A stretch of 64,000 nucleotides of DNA, taken from Notospermus geniculatus. Lineage: Eukaryota > Nemertea > Pilidiophora > Heteronemertea > Lineidae. The notes under the pieces were generated by a model, which had not been told where the DNA came from, searched no databases, and saw only the letters and a list, made by a program, of their open reading frames with translations. The position numbers and the translations under genes were made by a program. Location of the stretch: positions 153,164 through 217,163 of the forward strand of contig NMRB01001168.1 of assembly GCA_002633025.1 (NCBI GenBank), in the 5' to 3' direction. The first letter of the stretch is position 1, and every line of letters starts with the position of its first letter. Shown here piece after piece: positions 20,209 to 30,888 of the stretch.

Positions 20209-20432
20209 TTAAAGCTGCAAAACCCGGACAGAACAAGACACTTTTGTAGCGAATTCAATGTGATTTCAGAAAGGGCCCGATACATTCGTGTAGAGTAAAT
20301 CCGGGCATGCCCGGATACCGGATAACGGCTACCGTGCAGAGTGTAGCTCTGTGTGAACTCGGCCTAAATGACACAGAAGGGATAACTTCCAAAACTTAAT
20401 GCATGTTCCTTCTGCCACTATTTGACACTCAC

Positions 20433-20668
20433 ACAATCTTGGAGCTGAACTGGACAAATCCTCTTCCCTCTAAGCCACGATTAATAGTGATAGAAAAACG
20501 TCTTCCAGCGACAGAGGACTTTCTTGCCTCCTGTTCGAAAACTTTCTCAGCGGCCTGAAGATCTTTCATTAGATCACTTAGAGCTGCAATTTGGGATGCT
20601 TTTCGACCAAGACCATCCTCAGTAAGGGGGTTGGCACCATGTTTTAAAAGAAGCTTGGCGAGCTTGTC
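20433..20668 (-). CDS. MYO16: Myosin XVI-like, exon 5 (last ankyrin repeat and linker)
   Basis: A 236-bp exon with acceptor GATTTCATTTCAG and donor ATTGT|gtgagtg. It starts DKLAKLLLKHGANPLTEDG, completing the ankyrin unit WTPLHVAAKFGQ of exon 4. It continues with a charged helical segment (LMKDLQAAEKVFEQEARK) and RRFSITINRG. It enters in phase 0 and leaves in phase 2, matching exon 6. Confidence 0.88.
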
Positions 20669-20922
20669 CTGAAATGAAATCAGGGCGGTTTAGAGTATCA
20701 TTCAATGTATTTAATGTATGATTATCTACAGATAGAATACTGGATTATCGGGATCATCAATAACGTCAAATAAAACACAAGACAACTACATCTACCGGTA
20801 TGCACACAAGTAGGCCTACCATTTCCTTTGGCAAAACTGGAATGGCAACTTGAGTAAAATACAAGTATTTTCAAGGAAGACATGAACTCTAGAACAGGCA
20901 TCTTTATTCAAGATGCCTGTTT

Positions 20923-21073
20923 TAGGGCCTTATGCACCAAACGAAGATTATCTTGAACTCAGGTTGAGCCACAACTTTTCCATTGTCACATCATGCCCTG
21001 GCAAACCTGTACAATTGAAAAGTTGTGGCTCAACCCGAGTTCAAGATAATCTTCGTTTGGTGCATACGGCCGT
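20923..21073. repeat. MITE, GCACCAAACGAAGATTATC family
   Basis: Arms CTTATGCACCAAACGAAG and CTTCGTTTGGTGCATACGG are near perfect inverted repeats. Confidence 0.8.
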
Positions 21074-21216
21074 TAGAGTTCATTGCAAACATTAATCCTG
21101 AGCAATAACTCAACAGTACGGTACATGTATTTTAGTTTTGTCAAATGCCCAAAATTCACCAGAGGCACTGGTAAAGCCGAGGGTGAATGTACATGTATCA
21201 GTGGTTTCCTACCCAC

Positions 21217-21342
21217 CTGGCCAAACTTGGCTGCAACATGCAGGGGTGTCCAGCAGTAGTGGTCCATCTGGTCAACATTTGCGTTCTTACATAGCAACAG
21301 TGATGCCACATTTCCATAACCATTGGCACAAGCAATATGAAG
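21217..21342 (-). CDS. MYO16: Myosin XVI-like, exon 4 (ankyrin repeats)
   Basis: 126 bp, phase 0 at both ends. Encodes LHIACANGYGNVASLLL and then WTPLHVAAKFGQ, two textbook ankyrin consensus segments (TPLHxAAxxG). The acceptor is TTTTACATATAG and the donor CAG|gtgggt. Confidence 0.92.
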
Positions 21343-22330
21343 CTATATGTAAAAAAATATTACACATTTCTGACAACAATTTTATATGGGCAAGAACAGA
21401 GGAGAAACAACTGTGTCACATTTCTTAATATGACATTATCATTTACTTTCCCTCTTAATATATCACTGATTCCTGAATTACATAACACTGTAGTGTAAAA
21501 TTTTGCATCCTCGTGACATTAGCATGTCAAAATGCATTAGACACCAATGAGCAGAGAAATTTGCTAAATTTGTGAACTATAAGACATAGCTACAGTTCAA
21601 GCCCGACGGCTGTATGCACAGGTGACTCTTTATCCCTCCCCACCTTGATAAGACTGGTCTCCTGCCCAACCTATATATAGCCAGTGATAACACCGTGGCT
21701 GGACTGATACTATGTCGGGCTTTAAACAACCCATCCACTGTTGGGACTCAGCAGTTGAGCGTGACACTGACTTACATATCATCAAAAAACAGAGCTTGTA
21801 ATTTTCATCTTGTCCAAACAAGGCTATCGACTCCGTCTTTAGCCTTGTCCGAATCATGTCATCTTTTCCGTTAATGCATAAATTATTCATGAAAATGACC
21901 CCTACTTGACCCCGCCTCCGAGTCAATCAGAACTCGCGAAACAAATCACCGTTGGACACTTTCTTTGCTCTTCACGCTCGAATTTGTAACATGGATTTTG
22001 ATTGGCACGTCGATTTTCCTTCGCGCCCCGATGATTGGCTGAGGCTCTCACCCCCTCAGAAACGGGAAATGTGATGGATTCGAACCAGGCTAGATGACCG
22101 TGAGGCCAGATAGACTGGTGAGCACCAGATGGTAATTTTGGGATCCAGCTCATTACACTTCTGGTAGCTCGACTTGAAAGTGCCAGCCTGAAGAAGACCC
22201 CGCTTGTGGTCGAAAATTTGCAAGATTGTTGGAGGACGACTCCTTTTATTATATCGCTATCACATATCACATGCAATGTGAAATTCTTCAATCGCCTGAA
22301 ATAGGTATCTGGTGTCAGCCTGAAGCCTAC
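21343..22330. other. Intron between myosin exons 4 and 3
   Basis: No gene or clear bounded repeat apart from an inverted fragment of the TTTTCGACCCCAA family near 22190-22225. Confidence 0.45.
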
Positions 22331-22455
22331 CAGTGTAACACCATCTTCGTTGGCAGCATTAAGGTCGCCTTCTTTGTCCAGGACTGACTGAACATCCCTC
22401 ATCATCTGTTCTGACGTCTGTAGCCACTTCTCACAGAGTTTACGAGGACCCAGGC
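22331..22455 (-). CDS. MYO16: Myosin XVI-like, exon 3 (ankyrin spacer)
   Basis: 125 bp. Encodes LGPRKLCEKWLQTSEQM, then DLNAANEDGVTL, which opens the next ankyrin repeat (L-HIACANG in exon 4). The acceptor is TATTTGATTTCAG and the donor CTG|gtaggc. Two bases complete a Gly codon from exon 2. The longer helical insert between ankyrin pairs is where vertebrate MYO16 also has one, to my knowledge. Confidence 0.88.
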
Positions 22456-22550
22456 CTGAAATCAAATACAAAAGCAACTAACTAAAGATACTATCCTGCA
22501 TTCATAGATGGATAGACAGAGTGTATAGTCAGAAGGTGGAGCAATAGTGA

Positions 22551-22618
22551 GGTTTCGCAAATCTGACGAAACACGAAGCACGCCCTACGAAATTGGACTT
22601 CATTTCCATGACATAGGG
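22551..22618. repeat. Truncated end of the GAGGTTTCGCAAATCTG element
   Basis: GTGAGGTTTCGCAAATCTG-ACGAAACACGAAGCACG matches one terminus of the elements upstream of the GPCR genes. No opposite end is present. Confidence 0.65.
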
Positions 22619-22939
22619 CCGTATTTTAGACCGTTCCTTCTCATTAAGGTCCACCTTAAATCCATTGTTCTCGATGGTTTTACAATAGTCTTTTAAGACT
22701 ATTAAGGTCGACCTTAACGTTTTAAGGAATGTTTAATTATTGCTGTCAGACAGCAATAATTGACTATCTGACAGCAAACTTTCGACAGAAAACCGTCACG
22801 TGGAGCGGCGCCTTAACCGAGTCTCGTCAGGTGTAGATCTACCTCAAATTATGCCAAAAACCCTCAGGCCTCCTTTTTGGTACACCCGACAAGTCTTGAT
22901 GACACAATCATACCAACGACCTCCAGCTGGGTCTCCATT

Positions 22940-23325
22940 CCTAAAGCCGCCCATACACGTTCAATATTATTGCACAATATGAGGACCAAAATGGGCAATA
23001 TTATTGCCAATCTTTAAGCCCGTGTCACACTGTCCCGAGATTAGACACCCGATGGCAACACGAATATGGAATTTTGAGTTTCGCGTGAAGATGGCCCCAA
23101 AGTCAACTTCCAGAATCTTGCAAATTTTCGACCCCAACCGGGTTCTTCTTCAGACTGGCATTTATCAGTAAGATTTCCAAAAGTTTCCATAATTCGTATG
23201 GCCATCGGGTGTCAACTTCGGGAGAGTGTGACACGGCCTTTACTTCCACCCATCATGCCAGAAGCACATGCCCCTAATTTGGGCCCCATATTGTGCAATA
23301 ATATTGATCGTGTATGGCCCGCTTA
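22940..23325. repeat. Nested MITEs
   Basis: The outer element has AAAGCCGCCCATACACG...CGTGTATGGCCCGCTT with ATTATTGCACAATATG arms. It encloses a second at about 23014-23243 with AAGCCCGTGTCACACTG...GAGTGTGACACGGCCTTT. That in turn encloses a TTTTCGACCCCAA segment. Confidence 0.8.
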
Positions 23326-23491
23326 AAGCATCTGACAGTCGAAAAACTGCATCAGCAGCATTCTCTCGGAGATTAGTCAGCCAAATCAAGTCAAAGCCAT
23401 TGCTAGTGCAACAAAAAGGAATGCTTCAACGCTATTGAGTGTTTATGTCATTTTTTAACCTTTTTTAGCCAAATACAGCTGACCAACCTAC

Positions 23492-23600
23492 CAATCTTGG
23501 ACAGATGATCCCGGATAATGGCATTAGATTCTGAACCCTCTGGAGCTAAGTCAATAGGAAAATGCCCATCATGGTTAAGCAGAGTTGGGTCAGCATCATT
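23492..23600 (-). CDS. MYO16: Myosin XVI-like, exon 2 (ankyrin repeat)
   Basis: 109 bp, acceptor AATTATTTCAG, donor ATTG|gtaggt. Encodes NDADPTLLNHDGHFPIDLA, then RDHLSKI, an ankyrin repeat of the DGxxPIDLA type. It follows LLLQ of exon 1 in phase 0 and leaves one base into the Gly codon of exon 3. Confidence 0.9.
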
Positions 23601-23877
23601 CTGAAATAATTATGCATACTAGAGGGTATGTGCTCCACTAAAGCTACGTTTACATACTATTAAACAGTTCACTTTTATGGTCAGACTATTTTTTGGAATG
23701 GTCCAGAAAGTGAGGAATGAAGTTTAATGCCAATAAATGTGTCTATACATGTATGTCTACAACGAGAAAAATATTTCCACTCTCATATTGTAGTTATAAC
23801 TTAAATCGTTCTATCCTCAAGAGGTTCGATCATTACAGAGGTCTTTTCCAGTTTGATTTGGAATGGAATAACCATAC

Positions 23878-24458
23878 TCACCGTGGAGAATCAGTAGCAA
23901 CCTCGCCGATTTTTCCCCCCAGGCAGCTGCACTCGCCGGTCGGCATTTTACTCCTCACCGATTCAAAATGGCGGACGTGGAGAAGATGCCCATGAAAACA
24001 GGTAAAAAGATGATGATTAAAGTGTTCTAATCGGGACGAGACATCGACGAGGCTATTTCTACGATACCAACGATTCGATCGATGTATATTTTGTCTTGAT
24101 ATGTGATCTAGCAGTGACGTTTGAACCAAAAAAGTTGCGAAAACGGCACCCGATAGATGCAGAAGGAATGGTGAAGAAATGTACATATCGCGTACCGGTA
24201 ACTTTTTTGGTTCAAACGTCACTGCTAGATCACATATTAAGACAAAGTATACATCAATCGAATCGTTGGTATCGTAGAAATAGCCTCGTCGATGTCTCGT
24301 CTCGATTAGAATACTTTAATCATCATCTTTTTACCTGTTTTCATGGGCATCTTCTCCACGTCCGCCATTTTGAATCGGTGAGGAGTAAAATGCCGACCGG
24401 CGAGTGCAGCTGCCTGGGGGGAAAAATCGGCGAGGTTGCTACTGATTCTCCACGGTGA
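23878..24458. repeat. Near-perfect 581-bp palindrome with exon-like sequence in each arm
   Basis: Two 259-bp arms (23878-24136 and 24200-24458) pair without any length difference around a 63-bp loop; only a few mismatches are seen. Each arm holds AAAATGGCGGAC, a start codon in good context overlapping a YY1-type ATGGCGGAC word. The frame MADVEKMPMKTG then reaches a plausible donor (ACAG|gtaaaaag). In both arms the frame points toward the centre. It looks like a captured first exon, or a young foldback element. Confidence 0.8.
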
Positions 24459-24559
24459 TACTGATACCGGTACCATACATAGTTGCCAATGCGAACAAAA
24501 CCAAAACCAATTCCGATTTGGTTCAATAGCATTCCGATTTGGTCCGATCATGGAGGTAA

Positions 24560-25350
24560 TAGGGAGGTTTCGCATGTCTGACGAAAAACGAAGTACGAAA
24601 TACGAAATTGAACTTCATTTCCAGAAGGTAATGTATCTCAGGAGATGGTTGGTACCGCAAATATCGCCTGCTGCAAGAGTGTCTTTTAGCGTCTGACGTT
24701 AGACTGATAGAGTAACGGTGTATATTAAACTTTGAAATTTATCTTTCGTTTCCACTTCGTAGATACGAAGTGGAAATTTAAAAATTCAAGATGCACCATA
24801 ACCCTTTCGGTCTTAATACGCACTGTAAAAACCATTTTGTCCACTACCTGGACACGTGGGTTTGAGATGAGAATGGGTCCATGGTACCCAGAATATTTGT
24901 TCTTCGAGCCTGAAACGAGGAGGTCCTTAGGTTCCAGTAACTCATAATGACCAGTTTCACAGGTCACTTTGGCCCATCTACTATTGCTGCTCATGGGTGC
25001 CAACACCCCACGGTAGCATTCATAGATGGGCCAAAGTGACCTATGAAACTCTCATTATGGGTTACTGGAACCTATAGACCTGTCCGTTTCAGGCTCGAAG
25101 AACAAATATTCTGGGCACCATGGACCCATTCTCCATTGAACACGTTTCAAAACCCATGTGTCCAGGTAGTGGACAAAATCATGGGTCTCTCGAGCCCATT
25201 CGTTTTTACAGTGCGTGACATGCTAAAAACGCGCTGGCAGCAGGGACATTTGTGGTAACAACCATCTCCAGAAATACATTAGGTCCTGGAAATGAACTTG
25301 AATTTCGTATTTCGTACTTCGTTTTTCGTCAGATTTGCGAAACCTCCCTA
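24560..25350. repeat. TAGGGAGG/GAGGTTTCGC foldback element with nested MITE
   Basis: TAGGGAGGTTTCGC...GCGAAACCTCCCTA bounds 791 bp with GAAGTACGAAATACGAAATT arms. A second palindrome at about 24820-25215 (ACTGTAAAAACCATTTTG and CCACTACCTGGACAC arms) is nested inside. Same family as the elements upstream of GPCR 2, 3 and 5. Confidence 0.85.
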
Positions 25351-25975
25351 ATATTTATATTACTTCCGTGATCCGATTCGGTGCTCTCACAATCTATTTA
25401 GCTGCTGGGAGGCGCTATGAGCGACTACACCGTTTTATGGCGTTTCACGTTTGACCCCTAAGTTTGGCAGTGTTGAGAATGTCATAATCACTTGGATGAC
25501 AAAGATGCGAGTAAAAATGATGCGACTAAAATAGAAAATTTCGATATAAAAATTTTAGCCCACGTAAAACTCATCAGACTTTATAACAACATGTTGTGCC
25601 TCAAACTCGTCCCCAGTGGGTTTACGTCCCGACAACACCACTGGAAAGGGCTGACGACTTCAGGAATACTGCGCATGCGCGGTATACTAATTTTGAGGCG
25701 AATCACACCGAACTGGCACCCGCGGTTTGATGTTCCCAACTAAACTATTCGTTTGAAATTGCTCTAATACTCAAACAACTTCGTGTTTTGGGTGTATTAT
25801 ATGGTTCTTTAGGCATTATATGATATTTTTCAGTCATCGAAGAACGAAATATTGTGTGAAACAAACATTTTGGCACGCTGCCAGCGGTTGTCCAGAAATT
25901 TTGGACAAGTCGCAGCCCTTTCCAGAGATATCCTCGGATGAGGTAGATCTGGGAACGAGATTGGTTGTGCCTTAC
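25351..25975. other. Intron 1 remainder
   Basis: No gene or bounded repeat recognised. Confidence 0.45.
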
Positions 25976-26119
25976 CTGGAGAAGTAAAAGAACAATTTCT
26001 GAATGGTCAAGTGATGCGGCCACATGCAGTGGGGTCCACAGGTCGTCATCAGTAGTGTTCACATCAGCTTTATATGTCAGGAGTAAGTCAGCTATGGAAA
26101 CATTGTCATCCGCACAACA
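25976..26119 (-). CDS. MYO16: Myosin XVI-like, exon 1 of window (ankyrin repeat)
   Basis: 144 bp, phase 0 at both ends, acceptor GTTTCATTTCCAG, donor CAG|gtaagg. Encodes CCADDNVSIADLLLTYKADV, then DLWTPLHVAASLDHSEIVLL, a clear ankyrin repeat. An upstream exon ending in the LLH part of the previous repeat is required but was not found between here and the GPCR array. The true 5' end is missing. Confidence 0.9.
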
Positions 26120-26164
26120 CTGGAAATGAAACACAAACTGAAGTGCGATGGAAGAATCAAGAGA

Positions 26165-26275
26165 GAAAATAAAAGGAGTCGTCCTCCAGAAATTTCGCAA
26201 ATTTTCGACCCCAACCGGGGTCTACTCTTCTTCAGGCTGGCACTTTCAAGTCGAGTAAATCTGAAATAAAGAAAC
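26165..26275. repeat. TTTTCGACCCCAACCGG repeat next to exon 1
   Basis: TTTTCGACCCCAACCGGGG followed by TCTTCTTCAGGCTGGCAC, the same core as at 23113. It lies 46 bp upstream of the exon on the minus strand. Confidence 0.65.
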
Positions 26276-26311
26276 CCTGTGCAAACAGGGGTAGGTGTGG
26301 AAAGTAATAGT

Positions 26312-27225
26312 TGAATAGAAACAAAGCCCCCTTGTTGAGTGCTGAGGCTGATTGCAAAGAGAAGACCTGCAAAACAGAAATAGAGTATGATTGGTACACG
26401 TGTGATTTGGAAAGGAGTCCAGTTGTGGACAGGAGTCCAGTTATGCCATGGAGGGCATGATGCTCCCTTTCTGGTTTAAGCCTTTTTCTTCCATTGCCCT
26501 TTCCCTATTCGTTTCGTTGGCCAGTGAGTTCACCTAGCCTTTCATTCTATCTATTCATCTTTTTCTGACGCCATACTCTGGTTATTGTGTAGGTGGCAGT
26601 CTCGTTGCCTCTTATTATCTGTGTTCCATATGTTTACTCGCTCTGCATGTCATTTTAACTTGTCATATGACATCTAATTGAGGGAGGGAACGACCGTAAA
26701 TGACCTGAGATTCTCAGGATGATTATTGGGACGTACAGCGGCGGAAAATAACAAAAGATTTAACGCATCACGCAGCGTAGTACGCACATGTGGAAAAAGG
26801 CCTTAAAGCTGACCTATTTCCATTACCCTAGCACATAGAGTGACAAACCGGCAGGTAGATGAAGTTCAACGTCCAGGGTCCATATTTATGAAGCCTTCGC
26901 AACTTTGCGTTCACGCAAATCTATTGTGAGGCAGTCAGTGAACAATAGGGCATGTGCAGCCAAACAATAGATTTGCGTGAACGCAAATTTTCTCTTTTCC
27001 GCTCTTTCCACGCGAGCACACGAGTCCACGAATGCTGTGATCGCTGTCGATGGCATACAAGTTTTACAGTATGCCAGCTTCAGGGACCAGCATATTGTGA
27101 GTACATGTACATCACAGCTTTTGGATATAAAATCGGACCTACAGTCATGAATCATGTAGGTTATTAGGCTGTATACCCAGGCGCTGATACAGAGGAGCGG
27201 TCGTAACGCCCCCCCCCCCCCCCCC
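26312..27225. repeat. Direct duplication, copy 1
   Basis: About 910 bp almost identical to 27566-28478. Includes AACAAAGCCCCCTTGTTGAG at the left, an AAGCCTTCGCAACTTTGCG segment, and the CCACGCGAGCACACGAGTCC block. It ends in a C run. Confidence 0.85.
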
Positions 27226-27565
27226 CCCCCAGCCCGAGATTGAATGTGTGCTCATCAGCCTCCGTCCCACTTTCGGACTCCGTCGGTAATAGCTGGCCTA
27301 TGTAAACCCCGCATGGATTTTAATCAATCGGATTCATTTCTTAATTATGAAATCGGTAGAAAACCACAAAATGCCCGAAAAAACATATTAATCGCAAACT
27401 ACATGTAATCGGTTTTATTATTAGCCCGGACACTACTAGGCATAAAAAGTAACATATACCAGCTGAATGTTTTGAAAGCCGATAATGATTTAGTGCCGAA
27501 AAGTGTGTCGAAAGCTCATTTTGGACCAAATATAATGGTCACTAAAGGGACTATAGGCCCACGTG

Positions 27566-28478
27566 AACCAATAGAAACAAAGCCCCCTTGTTGAGTGCTG
27601 AGGCTGATTGCAAAGAGAAGACCTGCAAAACAGAAACACAGTATGATTGGTACACGTGTGATTTGGAAAGGAGTCCAGTTGTGGACAGGAGTCCAGTTAT
27701 GCCATGGATGGCATGATGCTCCCTTTCTGGTTTAAGCCTTTTTCTTCCATTGCCCTTTCCCTATTCGTTTCGTTGGCCAGTGAGTTACATTTGCCGTTCA
27801 TCTAGCCTTTCCTTCTATCTGTTCATCTTTTTCAGACGCCATACTCTGGTTATTATGAAGATGGCAGTCTCGTTGCCTCTTATTATCTGTGTTCCATATG
27901 TTTACTCGCTCTGCATGTCATTTTAACTTGTCATATATCTAATTGAGGGAGGGTACGACCGTAAATGACCTGAGATTCTCAGGATGATTATTTGGACGTA
28001 CAGCGGCGGAAAATAACAAAAGATTTAACGCATCACGCAGCGTAGTACGCACATGTGGAAAAAGGCCTTAAAGCTGACCTATTTCCATTACCCTAGCACA
28101 TAGAGTGACAAACCGGCAGGTAGATGAAGTTAAAACGTCCAGGGTCCATATTTATGAAGCCTTCGCAACTTTGCGTTCACGCAAATGTATTGTAAGGCAG
28201 TCAGTGAACAATAGGGCATGTGCAGCCAAACAATAGATTTGCGTGAACGCAAATTTTCTCTTTCCCGCGCTTTCCACGCGACCACACGAGTCCACGAATG
28301 CTGTGATCGCTGTCGATGGCATACAGGTTTTACAGTATGCCAGCTTCAGGGACCAGCATATTGTGAGTACACAGCTTTTCGATATAAAATGTGACCTACA
28401 GTCATGAATCGTGTAGGTTATTAGGCCGTATACCCAGGCGCTGATACAGAGGAGCGGTCGTAACGCCCCCCCCCCGCC
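27566..28478. repeat. Direct duplication, copy 2
   Basis: Near-identical to 26312-27225 and ending in a C run just before the assembly gap. A shared CACGCGAGC...GCGCTGATCCAGAGG block also occurs at 34670-34875 and 58510-58720. Confidence 0.85.
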
Positions 28479-28506
28479 CCCCCCTCTCCACCACCAACTT
28501 TTTTTC

Positions 28507-28541
28507 NNNNNNNNNNNNNNNNNNNNNNNNNNNNNNNNNNN
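28507..28541. other. Assembly gap (N run)
   Basis: 35 Ns flanked by poly-C on both sides; real length unknown. Confidence 0.95.
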
Positions 28542-28649
28542 GCCCCCCCCCCCCCCAGACATCCCCGTTGGCGGCCCTGACCCTCTCTGCTAAAGATCCG
28601 GCATCAACACCTGTAGCCTATTGGCCGTAGGTAACAGACGACTGAATTG

Positions 28650-29000
28650 ACGACTTGGTGTTGACCAATGTTCAAATGGAAGAATTGGGGGATCCGTAAA
28701 TCCTTTACGCTGAGAGTGCGCTTGGTTGAGTTCGCGGGCGACGGCTCTGGCTGGTCACCACACTATATTAATGTCAAACTGGCGTGATGAGCAGAGGGAA
28801 GCACACGAGATGCCGAACCAAACGTTTCGCTAATAAACGCTTGAATTGACGACTTGTGTGGTTCAATGTTCAAGTCCAACCAAACCAGTGCCAATGTTTC
28901 AATATCTTCTGACCAGAACACCTTCTGAGTACGATCAGGAAATTCGAGGTGTGCGTTAATCACTGCCTGCTCTTGATGATGCATAAGCTGGGCGCACATT
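28650..29000 (-). other. Dispersed repeat with conserved short frame, copy 1
   Basis: The minus frame includes DIETLALVWLDLNIEPHKSS and FISETFGSASRVLPSAHH. The same segment recurs at 35530-35900 and 40100-40860. Unrecognised; it could be a fragment of a multicopy gene or part of the receptor duplicon. Confidence 0.45.
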
Positions 29001-29560
29001 GGCGGCAAATCTCAATGCGGCAGTGGTGTTTTTAATCTTAATGCGGTAGTGGTGTTTTTGCATTAGGTGACTCTTTCTCCCTCCCCACCTTGATAAGACT
29101 AATCTCCTGTCCAACCTAGCCAGTGATAACAGCGAGGCTGGACTGATACCATGTCGAAACAACAATGGCCGCCATACCTTCATCACTTGAGAAGTTCAAC
29201 GAGCTGTTATCGCGTGACTAACCCTTCATCAGGTAAGGTAACATGCTTCAACTCATGTGCAGCAACACTCCCAATAACTAATTGGTAAGTTAGATCATTC
29301 AAATACATGTAAATAGATTTGAACAGTCTTATCAAGCATGCATATACGACGTTGCCTAAAGGTCAAAGTTAGTCTCGTGCCACCAGACTCTTGCAATTTC
29401 CAATACATTTCCAATTTTAGAGTCTGGTCCATATGGTTGCTTTGACTTGTAATGTTGTAAAACCATCATGGCGGACAATCTACCTACAACTGATGACGTA
29501 CGTGTAGAACACAACTACACTGCACTTCATGCATGCATGCATAACACATTGGTAGTGACT
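29000..29560. other. Intergenic stretch, nothing recognised
   Basis: A frame starting ATGGCGGAC at 29468 is not supported by any domain. Confidence 0.4.
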
Positions 29561-29568
29561 AGCCAATC

Positions 29569-29841
29569 CAGTGGCGGATCCAAGGGGGGGGGCGTGCCCG
29601 GCGCACGCCCCTCCCCCCCCCCCGTTCAGCCGCCGAGGAGCAAAAATTTTGGAAGGCATATAATCAGACCCCTGATTTTCAGTAAAAAGAAAAGTTCAAT
29701 TTGGCCTGCCCAGGTGCCAGGAAATCGCGTTTCCGGCACTTTTACCCCAAAATTTTCGGCGCTTCGCGGCCTTCGGGGCTCAGGGAATGGGGGTTGCCCA
29801 TTCCACGCCCCCTCATTCGGCAACTCCTGGATCCGCCACTG
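29569..29841. mobile_element. hAT-like MITE with perfect 8-bp target duplication
   Basis: CAGTGGCGGATCC and GGATCCGCCACTG are the inverted ends. AGCCAATC is duplicated exactly at 29561-29568 and 29842-29849. An 8-bp duplication with CAGTGGCGG ends is typical of hAT elements. Confidence 0.9.
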
Positions 29842-30274
29842 AGCCAATCAGCGAAGCTGACCTCATTTCGAATCATCGAAATGAGGTCACTACAATGAGA
29901 ATTGCATTCCGTGCCAGACCCTCGGTCTGACGACCTCGGCGGAGTATGACCGAGGGGCTGGTTGCGCGAGACTAGGTCAAAGTTTACATTGTACGTCGGC
30001 AGTCGAGAGATACAAAACCCAACGCATACTATTGCGCTTTAAAGTCTAATATGACCCAATGCTACCGGACTCAGTCGACTTTAAAAGCACCCCAATCGCA
30101 TCGGGATTTGCCATTCTGCATAATGCATCGTGTAGAAATCGCTAACCTCTTCCTACACTCTGCAGCAAGCCACCAGATTCCGTGTTCAACGCTTTGGGAT
30201 TTTCTCGTGCGCCCAATCAGAAGCCTCTTTGCGATAATTTATTCATACGAGTACCGGGTACGCCGTTCAACTTC

Positions 30275-30444
30275 CTAGCGAACAACACTAGCCTGCTGGT
30301 ACATAATTGACTTCCCACTGCCTGTCCTACAACACACTGACAAATAGTCTCCATCGAATATTGCCTTCGCGGCTTCTTTTTGAGTACTTGTAAGTCCTTC
30401 CACGGAGAGTTTGCATTCGAATAAAAAGTTTCATCGACCGCCAT
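30275..30444 (-). pseudogene. RecQ-like helicase N-terminal fragment, frame broken
   Basis: The minus strand encodes LTSTQKEAAKAIFDGDYLSV, then RTGSGKSIMYQQAS: the Q-motif-like segment and Walker A (GSGKS) of a RecQ/DEAD-type helicase. An ATG at 30444 (MAVDE) is in another frame. One extra T in the T run at 30423-30427 would join it to the helicase frame. The frame stops at 30275 where homology ends. It is most likely a decayed or truncated copy, or a first exon with a consensus error. Confidence 0.55.
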
Positions 30445-30599
30445 CTTGTCATCATACCCGAGCGGCCGATGCAACCTTTGCCGTGATTGGTTGCTATTTT
30501 TGGGACCGGGGAAATCCTTGAACATGGAATGTGGTTTGCTTGCGTGAAGGTCAAGGGAAGAGAAGCCGAGTCTTGACCTGAACTCGGTGAAGATGGGAT

Positions 30600-30726
30600 T
30601 TGCCGTCCATGTGCACCTACAGCCTTAGCTTCTGGTTTACTTCACAATGGAAATTTGATTTTGCCTCAGTCATCGAGTGTCGGAGTACAGGTTTGTCTCG
30701 GATTGTATTAATAAACTGAACTGAGG
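30600..30726. promoter_or_regulatory. GPCR 1 displaced 3' coding end and 3' UTR
   Basis: Minus-strand sequence equivalent to the last codons of the other receptors (AATCCGAGACAAACC...ACTCCGACACTCGATGA). It is followed by the conserved TTTCCATTGTGAAGTAAACC stretch also found below GPCR 2 and 5. It was separated from the GPCR 1 frame by an insertion. Confidence 0.6.
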
Positions 30727-30888
30727 CCAGGGCCGTATTTAACTTTTTGGTCCGGGGGGGGGGGGGCAGAAGCCTCTCAGGGGGCAGAAGACCTCTTTTT
30801 GCTGTTTTTTGCCCAAAATCCACATGAAAATCACGATTTTGGTTGGCTCATTGCCCCCTCGCCCCCCCCCCTTTAAATACGGTCCTGG
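30727..30888. repeat. G-rich element inserted in GPCR 1 C-terminus
   Basis: Ends CCAGGGCCGTATTTAA and TTTAAATACGGTCCTGG are inverted repeats. It is absent from the same position in GPCR 2-5, so it is an insertion of about 160 bp, with GAGG on both sides. Confidence 0.75.

Noticed and set aside
26312-28478. Two direct repeats as LTRs of a retroelement
   Set aside because: The 340-bp interval has no gag/pol or primer-binding site, and the copies lack TG...CA ends.
29468-29842. 124-codon frame starting MADNLPTTDD
   Set aside because: Most of it lies inside the hAT-like MITE; no domain or homologous copy.
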